A stretch of DNA of 64,000 bases. Source: CAVOHU01 sp963817885. GTDB taxonomy: Bacteria > Acidobacteriota > Vicinamibacteria > Vicinamibacterales > JAKQTR01. Positions within the stretch are counted from its first letter, which is position 1. Every line of letters begins with the position of its first letter. The notes beneath the pieces were generated by a model. That model was not told the DNA's origin. It searched no databases and saw only the letters and a list, made by a program, of their open reading frames with translations. Location of the stretch: positions 682,001 through 746,000 of the forward strand of contig CAWFQE010000003.1 of assembly GCA_963817885.1 (NCBI GenBank), given 5' to 3'. Shown piece after piece: positions 49,542 to 57,366 of this stretch. A program made the translations under genes and the position numbers.

Positions 49542-50747
49542 TTACCGCCTGAACATATCCGCGAAGAACGATATCAGGTTCCAGACCTCGGACGCCGTGG
49601 GAGGGCGATCCATCTCCGCGTGCGTGATCAGCGCGCTCAGCAAGGTGCGCGTGTGCGTCTTGCCCTCGAGATACCGGGCCAGCATCACTGACTCGACGGC
49701 TGGTACGACATTGTCGTCGGTGCCGTGAAGCAGGTACACCGGTGCGGCCGGTGCCGGCGAGCGGTCGGGGGAGAGCGACGGCATGCTGTTGGCCGGGCCG
49801 ATGAACGGGAGCAGCATGGGGCCGAGCAGATCGACGCGGCGGTTGTTCACATCCGACATCAGCGTTCGTGCAGGCTCGGGCAGCGCGTCTGCCATTGCCC
49901 GCGCCGACGCGAACTCCTTGGCAGCCCGTGCCTTGTCGATCAGGTCCATGTGCGACGCGTGGAGGAACTCGAGAATGCTCGATCGCAGCGGCTCGACCTG
50001 CTCCGGGGGAACCAACCGATCCGCGAGGCTTTTCAGCAGGATCGCCACGCCGTAATCGTGGGGCTTACGGTAGACCTCGGCGGCAGGCTGACCGGCCGGG
50101 TGTCCCGGAGCAGCGGCCCCGGGCGGCACCGGTTCCATTCCGATGCACAGGAACCGCAGCACTCGCGAAAAATCGGCGTACCCCCCGAACGAGAAGACGA
50201 ACGCCACGTGATCCCGCAGCGCCGCCCGTCCGGCCGCCACCACCGACAATCCGCCGGAGAAGCTGATGCCGACCAGCCCGACGCGGCCATCCCGGGCGAG
50301 TGCCCGCCTGGATGACAGCCACAGGGCGGCATCCTCGATCATGTCGGTCGTGCGCGGCGACACGTCGTATATCTGCAGGTCAGGAAGCTCGGGGGTCACC
50401 ACGGCGAACCCGACCTCGGCAAGCTGGGTGGCGAGACCGACCAGCCGCGGTTCGTCGATCCCGAGCGCGTTCACACCTGCGACCAGGATGACGGCCCGCC
50501 GCACCCGGGCCGGCATGTACACCAGGGCCCGCAGGGACCCGTGTCTCGACGGCACCGTGGTCCCGGACACGGAGACAGCCTCCTGCTCCCATCTCGCCAG
50601 TTCGTGCGGCAGCCCGGGGAGGTTCGCCACCCGCACGATGAATGCGGCCGATCGCGTGTACGATCGCAGGATCGGCGCAAACAGGGCCACGAGGGTCACG
50701 ACGATGACCACGGGGACGAGCGGGTTCCGAGAACGCATAGCGTGCAT
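49542..50747 (-). CDS. Membrane-anchored alpha/beta hydrolase
   Basis: This 401-aa protein has an N-terminal anchor (LVPVVIVVTLVALFAPIL), an alpha/beta-hydrolase core with nucleophile elbow GLVGISFSGGLS (G-x-S-x-G), a likely acid in YLLHGTDDNVVP and His in LITHAEMDRP. The lid region is long and helical. It is probably a periplasm-facing esterase or acyl hydrolase; the substrate is unknown. It starts 22 nt upstream of the rluB-like gene on the same strand and is divergent from cmk. Confidence 0.82.
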   Translation of the reverse strand: MHAMRSRNPLVPVVIVVTLVALFAPILRSYTRSAAFIVRVANLPGLPHELARWEQEAVSVSGTTVPSRHGSLRALVYMPARVRRAVILVAGVNALGIDEPRLVGLATQLAEVGFAVVTPELPDLQIYDVSPRTTDMIEDAALWLSSRRALARDGRVGLVGISFSGGLSVVAAGRAALRDHVAFVFSFGGYADFSRVLRFLCIGMEPVPPGAAAPGHPAGQPAAEVYRKPHDYGVAILLKSLADRLVPPEQVEPLRSSILEFLHASHMDLIDKARAAKEFASARAMADALPEPARTLMSDVNNRRVDLLGPMLLPFIGPANSMPSLSPDRSPAPAAPVYLLHGTDDNVVPAVESVMLARYLEGKTHTRTLLSALITHAEMDRPPTASEVWNLISFFADMFRR

Positions 50748-50749
50748 GT

Positions 50750-50755
50750 TACACT
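50750..50755 (+). promoter_or_regulatory. -10-like TACACT for cmk
   Basis: TACACT lies 96 nt upstream of the cmk ATG, 2 nt beyond the divergent hydrolase start. Confidence 0.35.
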
Positions 50756-50851
50756 CTCACTCGGCCAGCGCGACGCGGGAGACCCGCGGAAGAAGCCCTT
50801 GCGCCGGCCCGATCCACCTCGCCTCTCCGGAGCCAGCGCCAGAACCCACTC

Positions 50852-51511
50852 ATGATCATCGCCATCGACGGACCTTCGGGGGCAGGGAAGGGGACGGTTG
50901 CCCGGGAAGTCGCCCTGCGGCTCGGCCTGCGCCACATCGACACGGGAGCCATGTATCGGGCCACGGCCTGGAAGGTCATCCACGACCAGGCGTCGTTCGA
51001 CGACGAAGACGCCGTGGCCGCGATGGCCGAGGCGGCCGACATCCAGCTTGGCGATGGGTCCGTGCTGATCGACGGCACAGACGTGACCCGGGAGATCCGG
51101 ACGGCGGACATCGACCGGGCCGTCTCACGCGTCGCGCGCCTGCCGAAGGTTCGCGCCGTCCTGGTGAGGCGCCAGCGGGAGTACGGGAAGCTCGGCGGCG
51201 TGGTGATGGAAGGCCGCGACATCGGGACGGTTGTCTTTCCCGACGCCGACGTGAAGATTTACCTCGACGCCTCACCTGAAGAGCGGGCCCGCAGGCGGGC
51301 GAACGATCCGGCTCATGGCGCGGGGCAGGAGATGGCGCTCAGCGACGTCGCCGTGGCGCTCGAAACGCGCGACACGGCCGACCGGACCCGGGCGGCCTCG
51401 CCGCTGATGATCGCCGCCGACGCCACCATCATCGACACGACCCACGACTCGATCGAGGTGGTCGTCGAACGGGTCATGGCGGTGGTGAGGGAAGAAGGGG
51501 CTAGGGGCTAG
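50852..51511 (+). CDS. cmk: Cytidylate kinase
   Basis: This 219-aa kinase phosphorylates CMP/dCMP. The P-loop IAIDGPSGAGKGTVA, the CMP-binding RHIDTGAMYRA and the DIGTVVFPDADVKIYLDAS segment are present. It is followed by rpsA and an HU/IHF gene, the same cmk-rpsA-ihf order known from Proteobacteria. The last three sense codons and the TAG stop (51509-51511) are formed by the first two units of a heptamer array (GGGGCTA), giving the C-terminus EEGARG. Confidence 0.95.
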   Translation: MIIAIDGPSGAGKGTVAREVALRLGLRHIDTGAMYRATAWKVIHDQASFDDEDAVAAMAEAADIQLGDGSVLIDGTDVTREIRTADIDRAVSRVARLPKVRAVLVRRQREYGKLGGVVMEGRDIGTVVFPDADVKIYLDASPEERARRRANDPAHGAGQEMALSDVAVALETRDTADRTRAASPLMIAADATIIDTTHDSIEVVVERVMAVVREEGARG

Positions 51512-51768
51512 GCGCTCGGCGCTGGTTCGTCTTGTCCCCCGCACCCCCGAAACCCTCGCAGGGGCCGGCTGGAGCCTGCAGTCGGTCGTTGAACCCAACA
51601 CGGGCAGGTCGTGTGTGTCGGGGGCGTAGGGGCCGCACGGGTTCACGGTCACCATCCCGCTCACGTGCCCGCGGATTCGTGTCGAGTCCCGTTGCTGCCC
51701 CGACCAGTGCCTCGCGCCGAGCCCCTGGCCCGACCAGCGCCTAGCGCCGAGCCCCTAGCCCCTGGCTA
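51497..51768. repeat. Composite heptamer element between cmk and rpsA (site 4)
   Basis: The left array (51497-51524: GGGGCTA x2, GGCGCTC, GGCGCTG) includes the cmk stop. The right array (51704-51768) has inverted units CTAGCGC/CGAGCCC/CTAGCCC and contains a 30-bp direct duplication. The spacer is about 180 bp. The left end matches site 2 (21579-21611) almost exactly; the spacers are unrelated. Confidence 0.82.
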
Positions 51769-51776
51769 ATGCTCGT

Positions 51777-51806
51777 TTGACCCTATCCGCCTAAGTGTTG
51801 TACACT
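51777..51806 (+). promoter_or_regulatory. Promoter TTGACC-18-TACACT of rpsA
   Basis: The -35 is at 51777-51782 and the -10 at 51801-51806, just after the heptamer element. The leader is about 90 nt with an AGGAGGA site before the ATG; a long rpsA leader is common and could carry S1 autoregulation. Confidence 0.62.
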
Positions 51807-51902
51807 CTGTTGCTTATCGCGACGGGCCACGGCCCGACCTTCAGCCAGCCGGCGCTGCTACAAAAAGACCGGCAATCCAAGAAGTAGGAGGACGCGCAAG
51901 GC

Positions 51903-53681
51903 ATGGCGAACGTAGACGGCGTGAACGGCCCCGATCTGACCCAGGGAGGAGAGGCCCCCGCGGGACACTCTAGGCCGACGACGCGAAAGATGGGAATGAA
52001 GACCGGCGGATTCCATGAGGATCAGATCGATCCCGAGGAGTACGACCGTCTCCTCGACTTGTACGACACCAGTTTCAGCAACATCGCCGAAGGTGAAGTG
52101 GTCAAGGGCACGGTGCTCAAGGTGACCGCCTCCGAAGTGATCGTCGATGTGGGCTACAAGTCGGAAGGAATCATCTCCGTCGAAGAGTTCATCGACGAGA
52201 ACGGGCAGGTCACCGTACAGCCCGGGGACATCGTCGACGTCCTCCTGGAACGCACGGAAGATCGCGAAGGCTACGTCGTCCTCTCCCGCGAAAAAGCGGA
52301 GAAGATGAAGATCTGGGACGAGATCGAGAAGGCCTATGCCGACCGGAAGGTCGTGATTGGCCGCGTCATCGAGCGAATCAAGGGCGGCCTGGCGGTCGAC
52401 ATCGGCGTCCGGGCGTTTCTGCCCGGGTCGCAGGTGGATGTCCGTCCCGTCCGGAACCTGGATGCCTTGAAGAACCAGGAACTCCGGATGCGCGTCATCA
52501 AGGTGAACAAGAAGCGCGGCAACATCGTGCTGTCACGCAAGGTGCTGCTCGAAGAAGAGAACGCCGAGAAGAAGAAGCACACGCTGGCGACGCTGGCCGA
52601 CGGCAAGGTCATGCGCGGCGTGGTGAAGAACATCACCGACTACGGCGCCTTCATCGACCTCGGCGGCATCGACGGCCTGCTGCACATCACCGACATGTCG
52701 TGGGGCCGGGTCGGGCACCCCTCGGAGCTGTTCAAGGTCAACGATGAAATCGACGTGGTCGTGCTGAAGTACGACCCGGCGACCGAGCGGGTGTCGCTTG
52801 GCCACAAGCAGCTGAACTCCGATCCGTGGAGCGCGGTGAGCGATCGCTACCCGGTCGGCGCGCGCGTGGCCGGCAAGGTGGTCAGCCTGACCGACTACGG
52901 CGCCTTCGTGGAACTGGAGCCGGGCGTCGAGGGCCTGATCCACGTCTCCGAGATGTCGTGGAGCAAGCGGGTGAAGCACCCGTCGAAGATCCTCACCCAG
53001 GGCGACCCGGTCGAGGCGATGGTGCTCGGCGTGGATCCGACGGCGCGCCGGATTTCGCTCGGGCTGAAGCAGATCGAGTCCAACCCGTGGCACGAGCTGG
53101 CCGAGCGGTATCCGGTCGGGGCGAAGATCGTCGGCAAGGTCCGGAACCTCACCGAGTTCGGCGCGTTCGTCGAGGTCGAGGACGACATCGACGGCCTGAT
53201 CCACATCTCGGACATGTCGTGGAGCAAGCGCGTCAAGCATCCGTCCGAGGTGCTGAAGAAGGGCGACAAGGTCGAGGCGATCGTGCTCAACATCGACGCC
53301 GAGAACCAGCGCCTGTCGCTCGGGCTCAAGCAGCTGGCGACCGACATCTGGGACGAGTTCTTCGGCCGCCACACGGTGGGCGAGACCGTCGAGGGGAAGG
53401 TCGTCCGCCTGACCAACTTCGGCGCGTTCGTCGAGCTGGCCGAAGGCATCGAAGGCCTGATTCACGTCTCCGAGTTCGATGACCAGCAGGGCGAGAAGAT
53501 CGACCTGCAGGTGGATCAGAGCTACCCGATGAAGATCATCAAACTCAGTCCCGCCGAGCGGAAGGTCGGGCTGAGCATCCGGGCGCTGCGCCTGGATCAG
53601 GACCGTGCCGACTGGTCGTCGTACGCGGACAATTCTGGCAGCCCGAATGCCACCATTGGCGACATCCTCCGGCACCAGTAA
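51903..53681 (+). CDS. rpsA: 30S ribosomal protein S1
   Basis: This 592-aa protein consists of six S1 (OB-fold) RNA-binding domains after a 45-residue N-terminal tail; the repeated signature GxVxxLTDYGAFVELxxGVEGLIHVSEMSW is best in domains 3-6. It carries mRNA to the ribosome. AGGAGGA precedes the ATG. The count of six domains matches proteobacterial S1. An HU/IHF gene follows after 106 nt. Confidence 0.97.
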   Translation: MANVDGVNGPDLTQGGEAPAGHSRPTTRKMGMKTGGFHEDQIDPEEYDRLLDLYDTSFSNIAEGEVVKGTVLKVTASEVIVDVGYKSEGIISVEEFIDENGQVTVQPGDIVDVLLERTEDREGYVVLSREKAEKMKIWDEIEKAYADRKVVIGRVIERIKGGLAVDIGVRAFLPGSQVDVRPVRNLDALKNQELRMRVIKVNKKRGNIVLSRKVLLEEENAEKKKHTLATLADGKVMRGVVKNITDYGAFIDLGGIDGLLHITDMSWGRVGHPSELFKVNDEIDVVVLKYDPATERVSLGHKQLNSDPWSAVSDRYPVGARVAGKVVSLTDYGAFVELEPGVEGLIHVSEMSWSKRVKHPSKILTQGDPVEAMVLGVDPTARRISLGLKQIESNPWHELAERYPVGAKIVGKVRNLTEFGAFVEVEDDIDGLIHISDMSWSKRVKHPSEVLKKGDKVEAIVLNIDAENQRLSLGLKQLATDIWDEFFGRHTVGETVEGKVVRLTNFGAFVELAEGIEGLIHVSEFDDQQGEKIDLQVDQSYPMKIIKLSPAERKVGLSIRALRLDQDRADWSSYADNSGSPNATIGDILRHQ

Positions 53682-53787
53682 GCGTCACACCGAGGGAGAG
53701 GCCCGGGCCGGCGATCTGCGCCAGCCCGGACCTCCGGCCTTCGGCCGGGGAAGCACGGAACCGGGGCAACTTGGCGAGCGTGTCACC

Positions 53788-54135
53788 ATGACAAAAGCCG
53801 AGCTTGTCGAGGAAGTGTCGCGCGTGTCGGACCTCACCAAGAAACACTCCGAGGTGATCGTCGACACCGTCTTCCAGTCCATCATCACCGCGCTCCAGCG
53901 CGGCGAGAAAATCGAACTGCGGGGATTCGGGAGCTTCAGGCTCCGCCAGCGGGAGCCGCGCAAGGGCCGCAATCCCAAGACAGGCGATCGCGTCGACGTC
54001 CCGCCCAAGCGCGTGCCGTATTTCAAGCCTGGCAAGGAACTCAAGGATCTCATCAACCTCGAGCCGGGCGCTCCGCCGGCCGCCGGCGAGCCGGAGGGCG
54101 ACCATCAGCCCGCGGAGCCCGGCACCTTCGCGTAG
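53788..54135 (+). CDS. HU/IHF-family DNA-bending protein
   Basis: This 115-aa protein starts MTKAELVEEVSRVSDLTKKHSEVIVDTVF, has the beta-arm region KIELRGFGSFRLRQREPRKGRNPKTG and the closing VPPKRVPYFKPGKELKDLIN, and adds an acidic 20-residue tail. The R-x-x-R-x-G-R-N-P-x-T-G arm with Pro is the DNA-intercalating loop of IHF/HU. Position after rpsA suggests the ihfB slot. It bends DNA; HU versus IHF cannot be decided from sequence alone. Confidence 0.93.
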   Translation: MTKAELVEEVSRVSDLTKKHSEVIVDTVFQSIITALQRGEKIELRGFGSFRLRQREPRKGRNPKTGDRVDVPPKRVPYFKPGKELKDLINLEPGAPPAAGEPEGDHQPAEPGTFA

Positions 54136-54221
54136 AGGGCGCCGGGCGCGGGGAGCGCACGGCGGTTTCCGGCCGGATGATCACGACGGTCCTGCTGCAG
54201 CAGCGCGCGGGCGGGTCTCAC

Positions 54222-54728
54222 ATGTCATCGTTTGAACGAATGTGGTCGCCGTGGAGGCTGCAGTACGTGACCAGCGCTGGTGAGGCGAAGGGCTGCGTGT
54301 TCTGCGACGCGCAGACCGACGCGACGGCGGGCAGGTTGGTCGTGCACCGCGGCACGTCCTGCTTCGTGATCCTCAACCTGTTTCCCTACAACAGCGGCCA
54401 CCTGATGGTGGTGCCCAACCGGCACATCGCGGCGCTGGCCCTGGCGTCGGCCGGCGAGCTGTCCGAGCTGATGGATCTGACGCGCGTCGCCGAGCAGGCG
54501 CTCACCGAGGTCTATCGCCCGCAGGGACTGAACGTGGGCATGAATCTCGGGCGCGCCGCCGGAGCCGGCATCGTGGACCACCTGCACGTCCATGTGGTCC
54601 CGCGCTGGAACGGCGACACGAATTACATGTCGGTTGTCGGCAGCGTGCGCGTGCTGCCGGAGGACATCGAGCAGAGCGCCGCCCGGCTGCGTCCGGCCTT
54701 CGAACGCTTCGCGCGGGCTAGCGCCTAG
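54222..54728 (+). CDS. HIT-family hydrolase (Ap4A phosphorylase-like)
   Basis: This 168-aa protein has the histidine triad HLHVHVVPRW, an N-terminal zinc-type CVFC (plus a distal His), and the nucleotide-binding VILNLFPYNSGHLMVVPNRH. ATG 54222 (MSSFERMWSPWRLQYV) is preferred over an upstream frame extension to 54177 because it gives the family N-terminus. It probably cleaves dinucleoside polyphosphates or AMP derivatives. Its final codons and TAG stop (54726-54728) are part of the heptamer array that follows. Confidence 0.9.
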   Translation: MSSFERMWSPWRLQYVTSAGEAKGCVFCDAQTDATAGRLVVHRGTSCFVILNLFPYNSGHLMVVPNRHIAALALASAGELSELMDLTRVAEQALTEVYRPQGLNVGMNLGRAAGAGIVDHLHVHVVPRWNGDTNYMSVVGSVRVLPEDIEQSAARLRPAFERFARASA

Positions 54729-54944
54729 CGCCTGCCGCCTACTCCCTAGCCCCTAGTCCCTAGCCCCTAGTCCCTAACCCCTAGTCCCTAGCCCCTAGCC
54801 CCTAGCCCCTAGCCCCTAGCCCAGCCCCTAGCCCCTAGCCCCTAGCCCCTAGCCCCTAGCCCCTAGTCCCTAGCCCCTAGCCCCTAGCCCCTAGCCCCTA
54901 GCCCCTAGCCCCTAGTCCCTAGCCCCTAGCCCCCAGCCCCCAGC
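54717..54944. repeat. Long heptamer array, unit CCCCTAG (site 5)
   Basis: About 32 nearly perfect 7-bp units (CCCTAGC/CCCTAGT) run from the HIT stop codon to 15 nt before the acyl-CoA dehydrogenase ATG, with one small phase break. It is the longest array in the window; the adjacent promoter TATACT begins 4 nt after it. Confidence 0.93.
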
Positions 54945-54947
54945 CTG

Positions 54948-54953
54948 TATACT
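54948..54953 (+). promoter_or_regulatory. -10-like TATACT, 6 nt before the acyl-CoA dehydrogenase
   Basis: TATACT, six bases, ATG 54960. The same TATACTGTCC-NN-ATG arrangement recurs upstream of the PEP synthase-like gene. Confidence 0.5.
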
Positions 54954-54959
54954 GTCCAG

Positions 54960-56114
54960 ATGCATCTCGAACTTTCTCCCGAGCAGCAAGCCTTTCAACA
55001 ACAGGTCGAAGCCTTCGCGCGCGAACATGTCGAGCCGCTGGCCGCGAAGATTGACGAGACGGGCCAGTTCCCGCGCGCGCTGATCAAGCTGGCCGGAGAA
55101 CGGGGCCTGTGCGGCATGGTCGTGCCCCGGGCGCTCGGCGGAGGCGGCCGGGATTACCTGAGCTACGTGCTGGCGATCGAGGCCGTGGCGCGCGCAAGCG
55201 CCACGGTAGGGGTGATTCTCGCGGCCAACAACTCGCTGGTGGCGGAACTGCTGGCGAAGTTCGGATCCGATCGCCAGAAAGGCCGATGGCTGCGCGCCCT
55301 GGTGACTGGCGAGTCCATCGGGTCGTTCGCCCTGTCGGAAGAACAGTCCGGGACCGACGCCGCCAACGTCGAGATGACCGCCGAGCCGACGCCCGACGGC
55401 CAGGGATACCGTCTGAACGGACGCAAGGTGTGGGTTGCCTGTGCCGAGGCCGCCGATGTCGCCGTGGTCTTTGCGGCCACCCGCCCGGGCCAGCGGGCCA
55501 GTGGCGTGACGGCGTTCCTGGTGCCCATGGGCACGCCGGGTATCGATCACACCACGCGCGCCGACTCGCTCGGCGTGCGGGGGCTCGGGTGCCTGGACCT
55601 GGTGTTCCACGACGTCGAGGTGCCGGCCGAGCACGTTGTCGGGGCCGTCAACGAGGGATTCAAGATCGCGCAGTGGTCACTCGAGGGCGGCCGAATCGCC
55701 ATCGCCGCGCAGGCGCTCGGGATCGGACAGGCGGCGGTGGACGAAGCGCTGGCGCACGCCAGGACGCGGCAGACCTTCGGGCGCCCGATCGGCCAGTACC
55801 AGGCGATCCAGTGGATGCTGGCTGACATCGCAACCGAGCTCTCCGCCGCGCGCCTGCTCACCTACAAGGCGGCAGCCGCCAAGGACACGCAGCAGACGTG
55901 CGCCGTCGAGGCGGCGATGGCCAAGCTCGCCGCCTCCGAGGCTGCGCACAAGGCGGCCGACAAGGCCATGCAGATCCTGGCGTCGGCGGGATACCGGCGC
56001 GGATCGCGGGTCGAACGGCTGTTTCGTGACGCGCGCGCGACCGAGATCTACCCCGGGCCATCCGAGGTTCAGCGCATGGCCATCGCGGGACACATCCTCA
56101 GCGACGGCCAGTAA
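54960..56114 (+). CDS. Acyl-CoA dehydrogenase family protein lacking the usual catalytic Glu
   Basis: This 384-aa flavoprotein has the three-domain ACAD fold: helical N-domain, beta-domain (SFALSEEQSGTDAANVEMTA ... GRKVWVACA) and C-terminal helices with FAD contacts (ARTRQTFGRPIGQYQAIQ, RLFRDARATEIYPGPSEVQR). In the standard IYEGTSEVQR motif the Glu and Thr are replaced: Pro365 and Pro367. No Glu is seen at the alternative isovaleryl-type position either (GGR in SLEGGRIAIA). It may use another base or a different reaction. The closest relatives are short-chain/butyryl-type enzymes. Confidence 0.88.
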   Translation: MHLELSPEQQAFQQQVEAFAREHVEPLAAKIDETGQFPRALIKLAGERGLCGMVVPRALGGGGRDYLSYVLAIEAVARASATVGVILAANNSLVAELLAKFGSDRQKGRWLRALVTGESIGSFALSEEQSGTDAANVEMTAEPTPDGQGYRLNGRKVWVACAEAADVAVVFAATRPGQRASGVTAFLVPMGTPGIDHTTRADSLGVRGLGCLDLVFHDVEVPAEHVVGAVNEGFKIAQWSLEGGRIAIAAQALGIGQAAVDEALAHARTRQTFGRPIGQYQAIQWMLADIATELSAARLLTYKAAAAKDTQQTCAVEAAMAKLAASEAAHKAADKAMQILASAGYRRGSRVERLFRDARATEIYPGPSEVQRMAIAGHILSDGQ

Positions 56115-56167
56115 CCGCTCTCAGCCGCTCGAGACACGGGATTGGGGCGGTTCGGGCTCGAAGGGCC

Positions 56168-56815
56168 TCACACCGCGGTCATGCCCTCGCGGATCGCGTA
56201 GCGCACCAGCTCGGCGGTACTGCTGCAATGCAGCTTGGCCATGAGCCTGGCGCGATAGGTGTCGACGGTCTTGGCGCCAATCTGCAGCTTCGCGGCGATC
56301 TCGCGGGCCTTCAGTCCATCGGCGATGAGGATCAGGACTTCCCGTTCACGCTGGGAGAGCGGGGGAGTCGTCGTGGCCGGCGGCACGGCCAGCAGGCGCC
56401 GGTAGGCGGCGATGACGGTGCTGGCAATCTCGGGGCTCAAGTACGAATGGCCGCGCATCACCGTATGAACGGCGCGGATCAACTCGTCCGCACCGCTCGA
56501 TTTCAGGACGTATCCGCTTGCGCCCGCCGCGATCGAGCGATTGACGAAGTCGGAGTCGGGAAACGCGGACAGCATCAGCACCTTGACGCCGGTGCACTCC
56601 GACAGCAGCCGCTTGGCGGTCTCGGATCCCTCCTCGTCCGGCAGGCGGATGTCGACGATCGCAATGTCCGGCTTGGACTCTCGAACCGTGTCGACCGCCG
56701 CGGCTCCGGATGACGCTTCGCCCACCACCTCCACGCCGGTCTCGGCGTTGAGCGCGAGGCGCAGCCCCGCCCGCATCATGGGGTGATCGTCGATCAGAAC
56801 GACCCGTACGCTCAT
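56168..56815 (-). CDS. LuxR/NarL-type response regulator
   Basis: This 215-aa protein has an N-terminal receiver (VVLIDDHPMMRAG; phosphorylated Asp in IAIVDIRLPDEEG; Lys in YVLKSSG) and a C-terminal GerE helix-turn-helix (LSQREREVLILIADGLKAREIA ... TVDTYRARLMAKL). It would activate or repress target genes when phosphorylated. No partner kinase is adjacent. ATG 56815 gives a normal NarL start; the longer upstream frame is dropped. A 10-bp inverted repeat lies in its promoter. Confidence 0.92.
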   Translation of the reverse strand: MSVRVVLIDDHPMMRAGLRLALNAETGVEVVGEASSGAAAVDTVRESKPDIAIVDIRLPDEEGSETAKRLLSECTGVKVLMLSAFPDSDFVNRSIAAGASGYVLKSSGADELIRAVHTVMRGHSYLSPEIASTVIAAYRRLLAVPPATTTPPLSQREREVLILIADGLKAREIAAKLQIGAKTVDTYRARLMAKLHCSSTAELVRYAIREGMTAV

Positions 56816-57360
56816 TTGGGATTCCCTACTCACAAAATACCACGGCGGGGCCTTTTCCGGGACATTTCGGAAAAGGCACCGGCCGTCGGGGCGGTACGCG
56901 ACCCGGGCAGGCAGAGTCCGGGCCACGGCAGCAAGTGTCGGCCGATGGGCCGTCTAACCCGGCCGGGGGAGAAGCGGGCGCGCCAGCAATGCCAGACGGT
57001 CGTGCCGGCGCAGACTGCGGGAGTGGGCGCGATGTGCAGGCGCGGGAGACCGGGGAAGGTCGGATGGGGGCAACTCGGTCATGTGGTTGTGAACAAAAAC
57101 GGCGGCTCTTCGTGGTGAGGTCGATTCTGGAGGATCGATCAGCCCGCCGGCGCCGACCGGAGCAGTGTCACTCATCTTGGGCGCGTTGCCGAGCCGTTTT
57201 GCACACTGAATGTGCCGGGTGACGTCTTCGGTGTGATTCCGGGTCGGCGAGTCCCTCGCGCCGCGTCCAACCAGCGCCTTGCGCCTTGCGCCTTGCGCCT
57301 CGCGCCCGGCATCTGGCCACTGGCCCAAGCCTCGAGCCTCAAGCCTCTAGCCTCTAGCGC
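56816..57360. other. 545-bp gene-free gap between two minus-strand genes
   Basis: The gap contains the inverted repeat at 56850-56877 and, from 57271, a heptamer array. Nothing gene-like or RNA-like was recognised in the middle (56900-57250). Confidence 0.6.
56834..56877 (-). promoter_or_regulatory. Promoter region and operator-like dyad of the LuxR-type regulator
   Basis: A perfect 10-bp inverted repeat GCCTTTTCCG / CGGAAAAGGC with an 8-nt centre (56850-56877) covers the expected -35. A TATTTT -10 candidate is at 56839-56834 on the minus strand, about 19 nt before the ATG. It is a candidate autoregulatory site. Confidence 0.5.
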
Positions 57361-57366
57361 CTAGCC
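57271..57366. repeat. Heptamer array of mixed units (site 6)
   Basis: Units GCGCCTT x3, then TCGAGCC, TCAAGCC, TCTAGCC, TCTAGCG and CCTAGCC run into the acyl-CoA dehydrogenase stop. The TAG stop (57363-57361) belongs to the last unit. Read from that gene the array starts at its stop codon. Confidence 0.8.

Noticed and set aside
54717..54944. CRISPR array or telomere-like end
   Set aside because: Units are 7 bp with no spacers, so it is not CRISPR; the array is internal and followed by a promoter and gene, so it is not a chromosome end.
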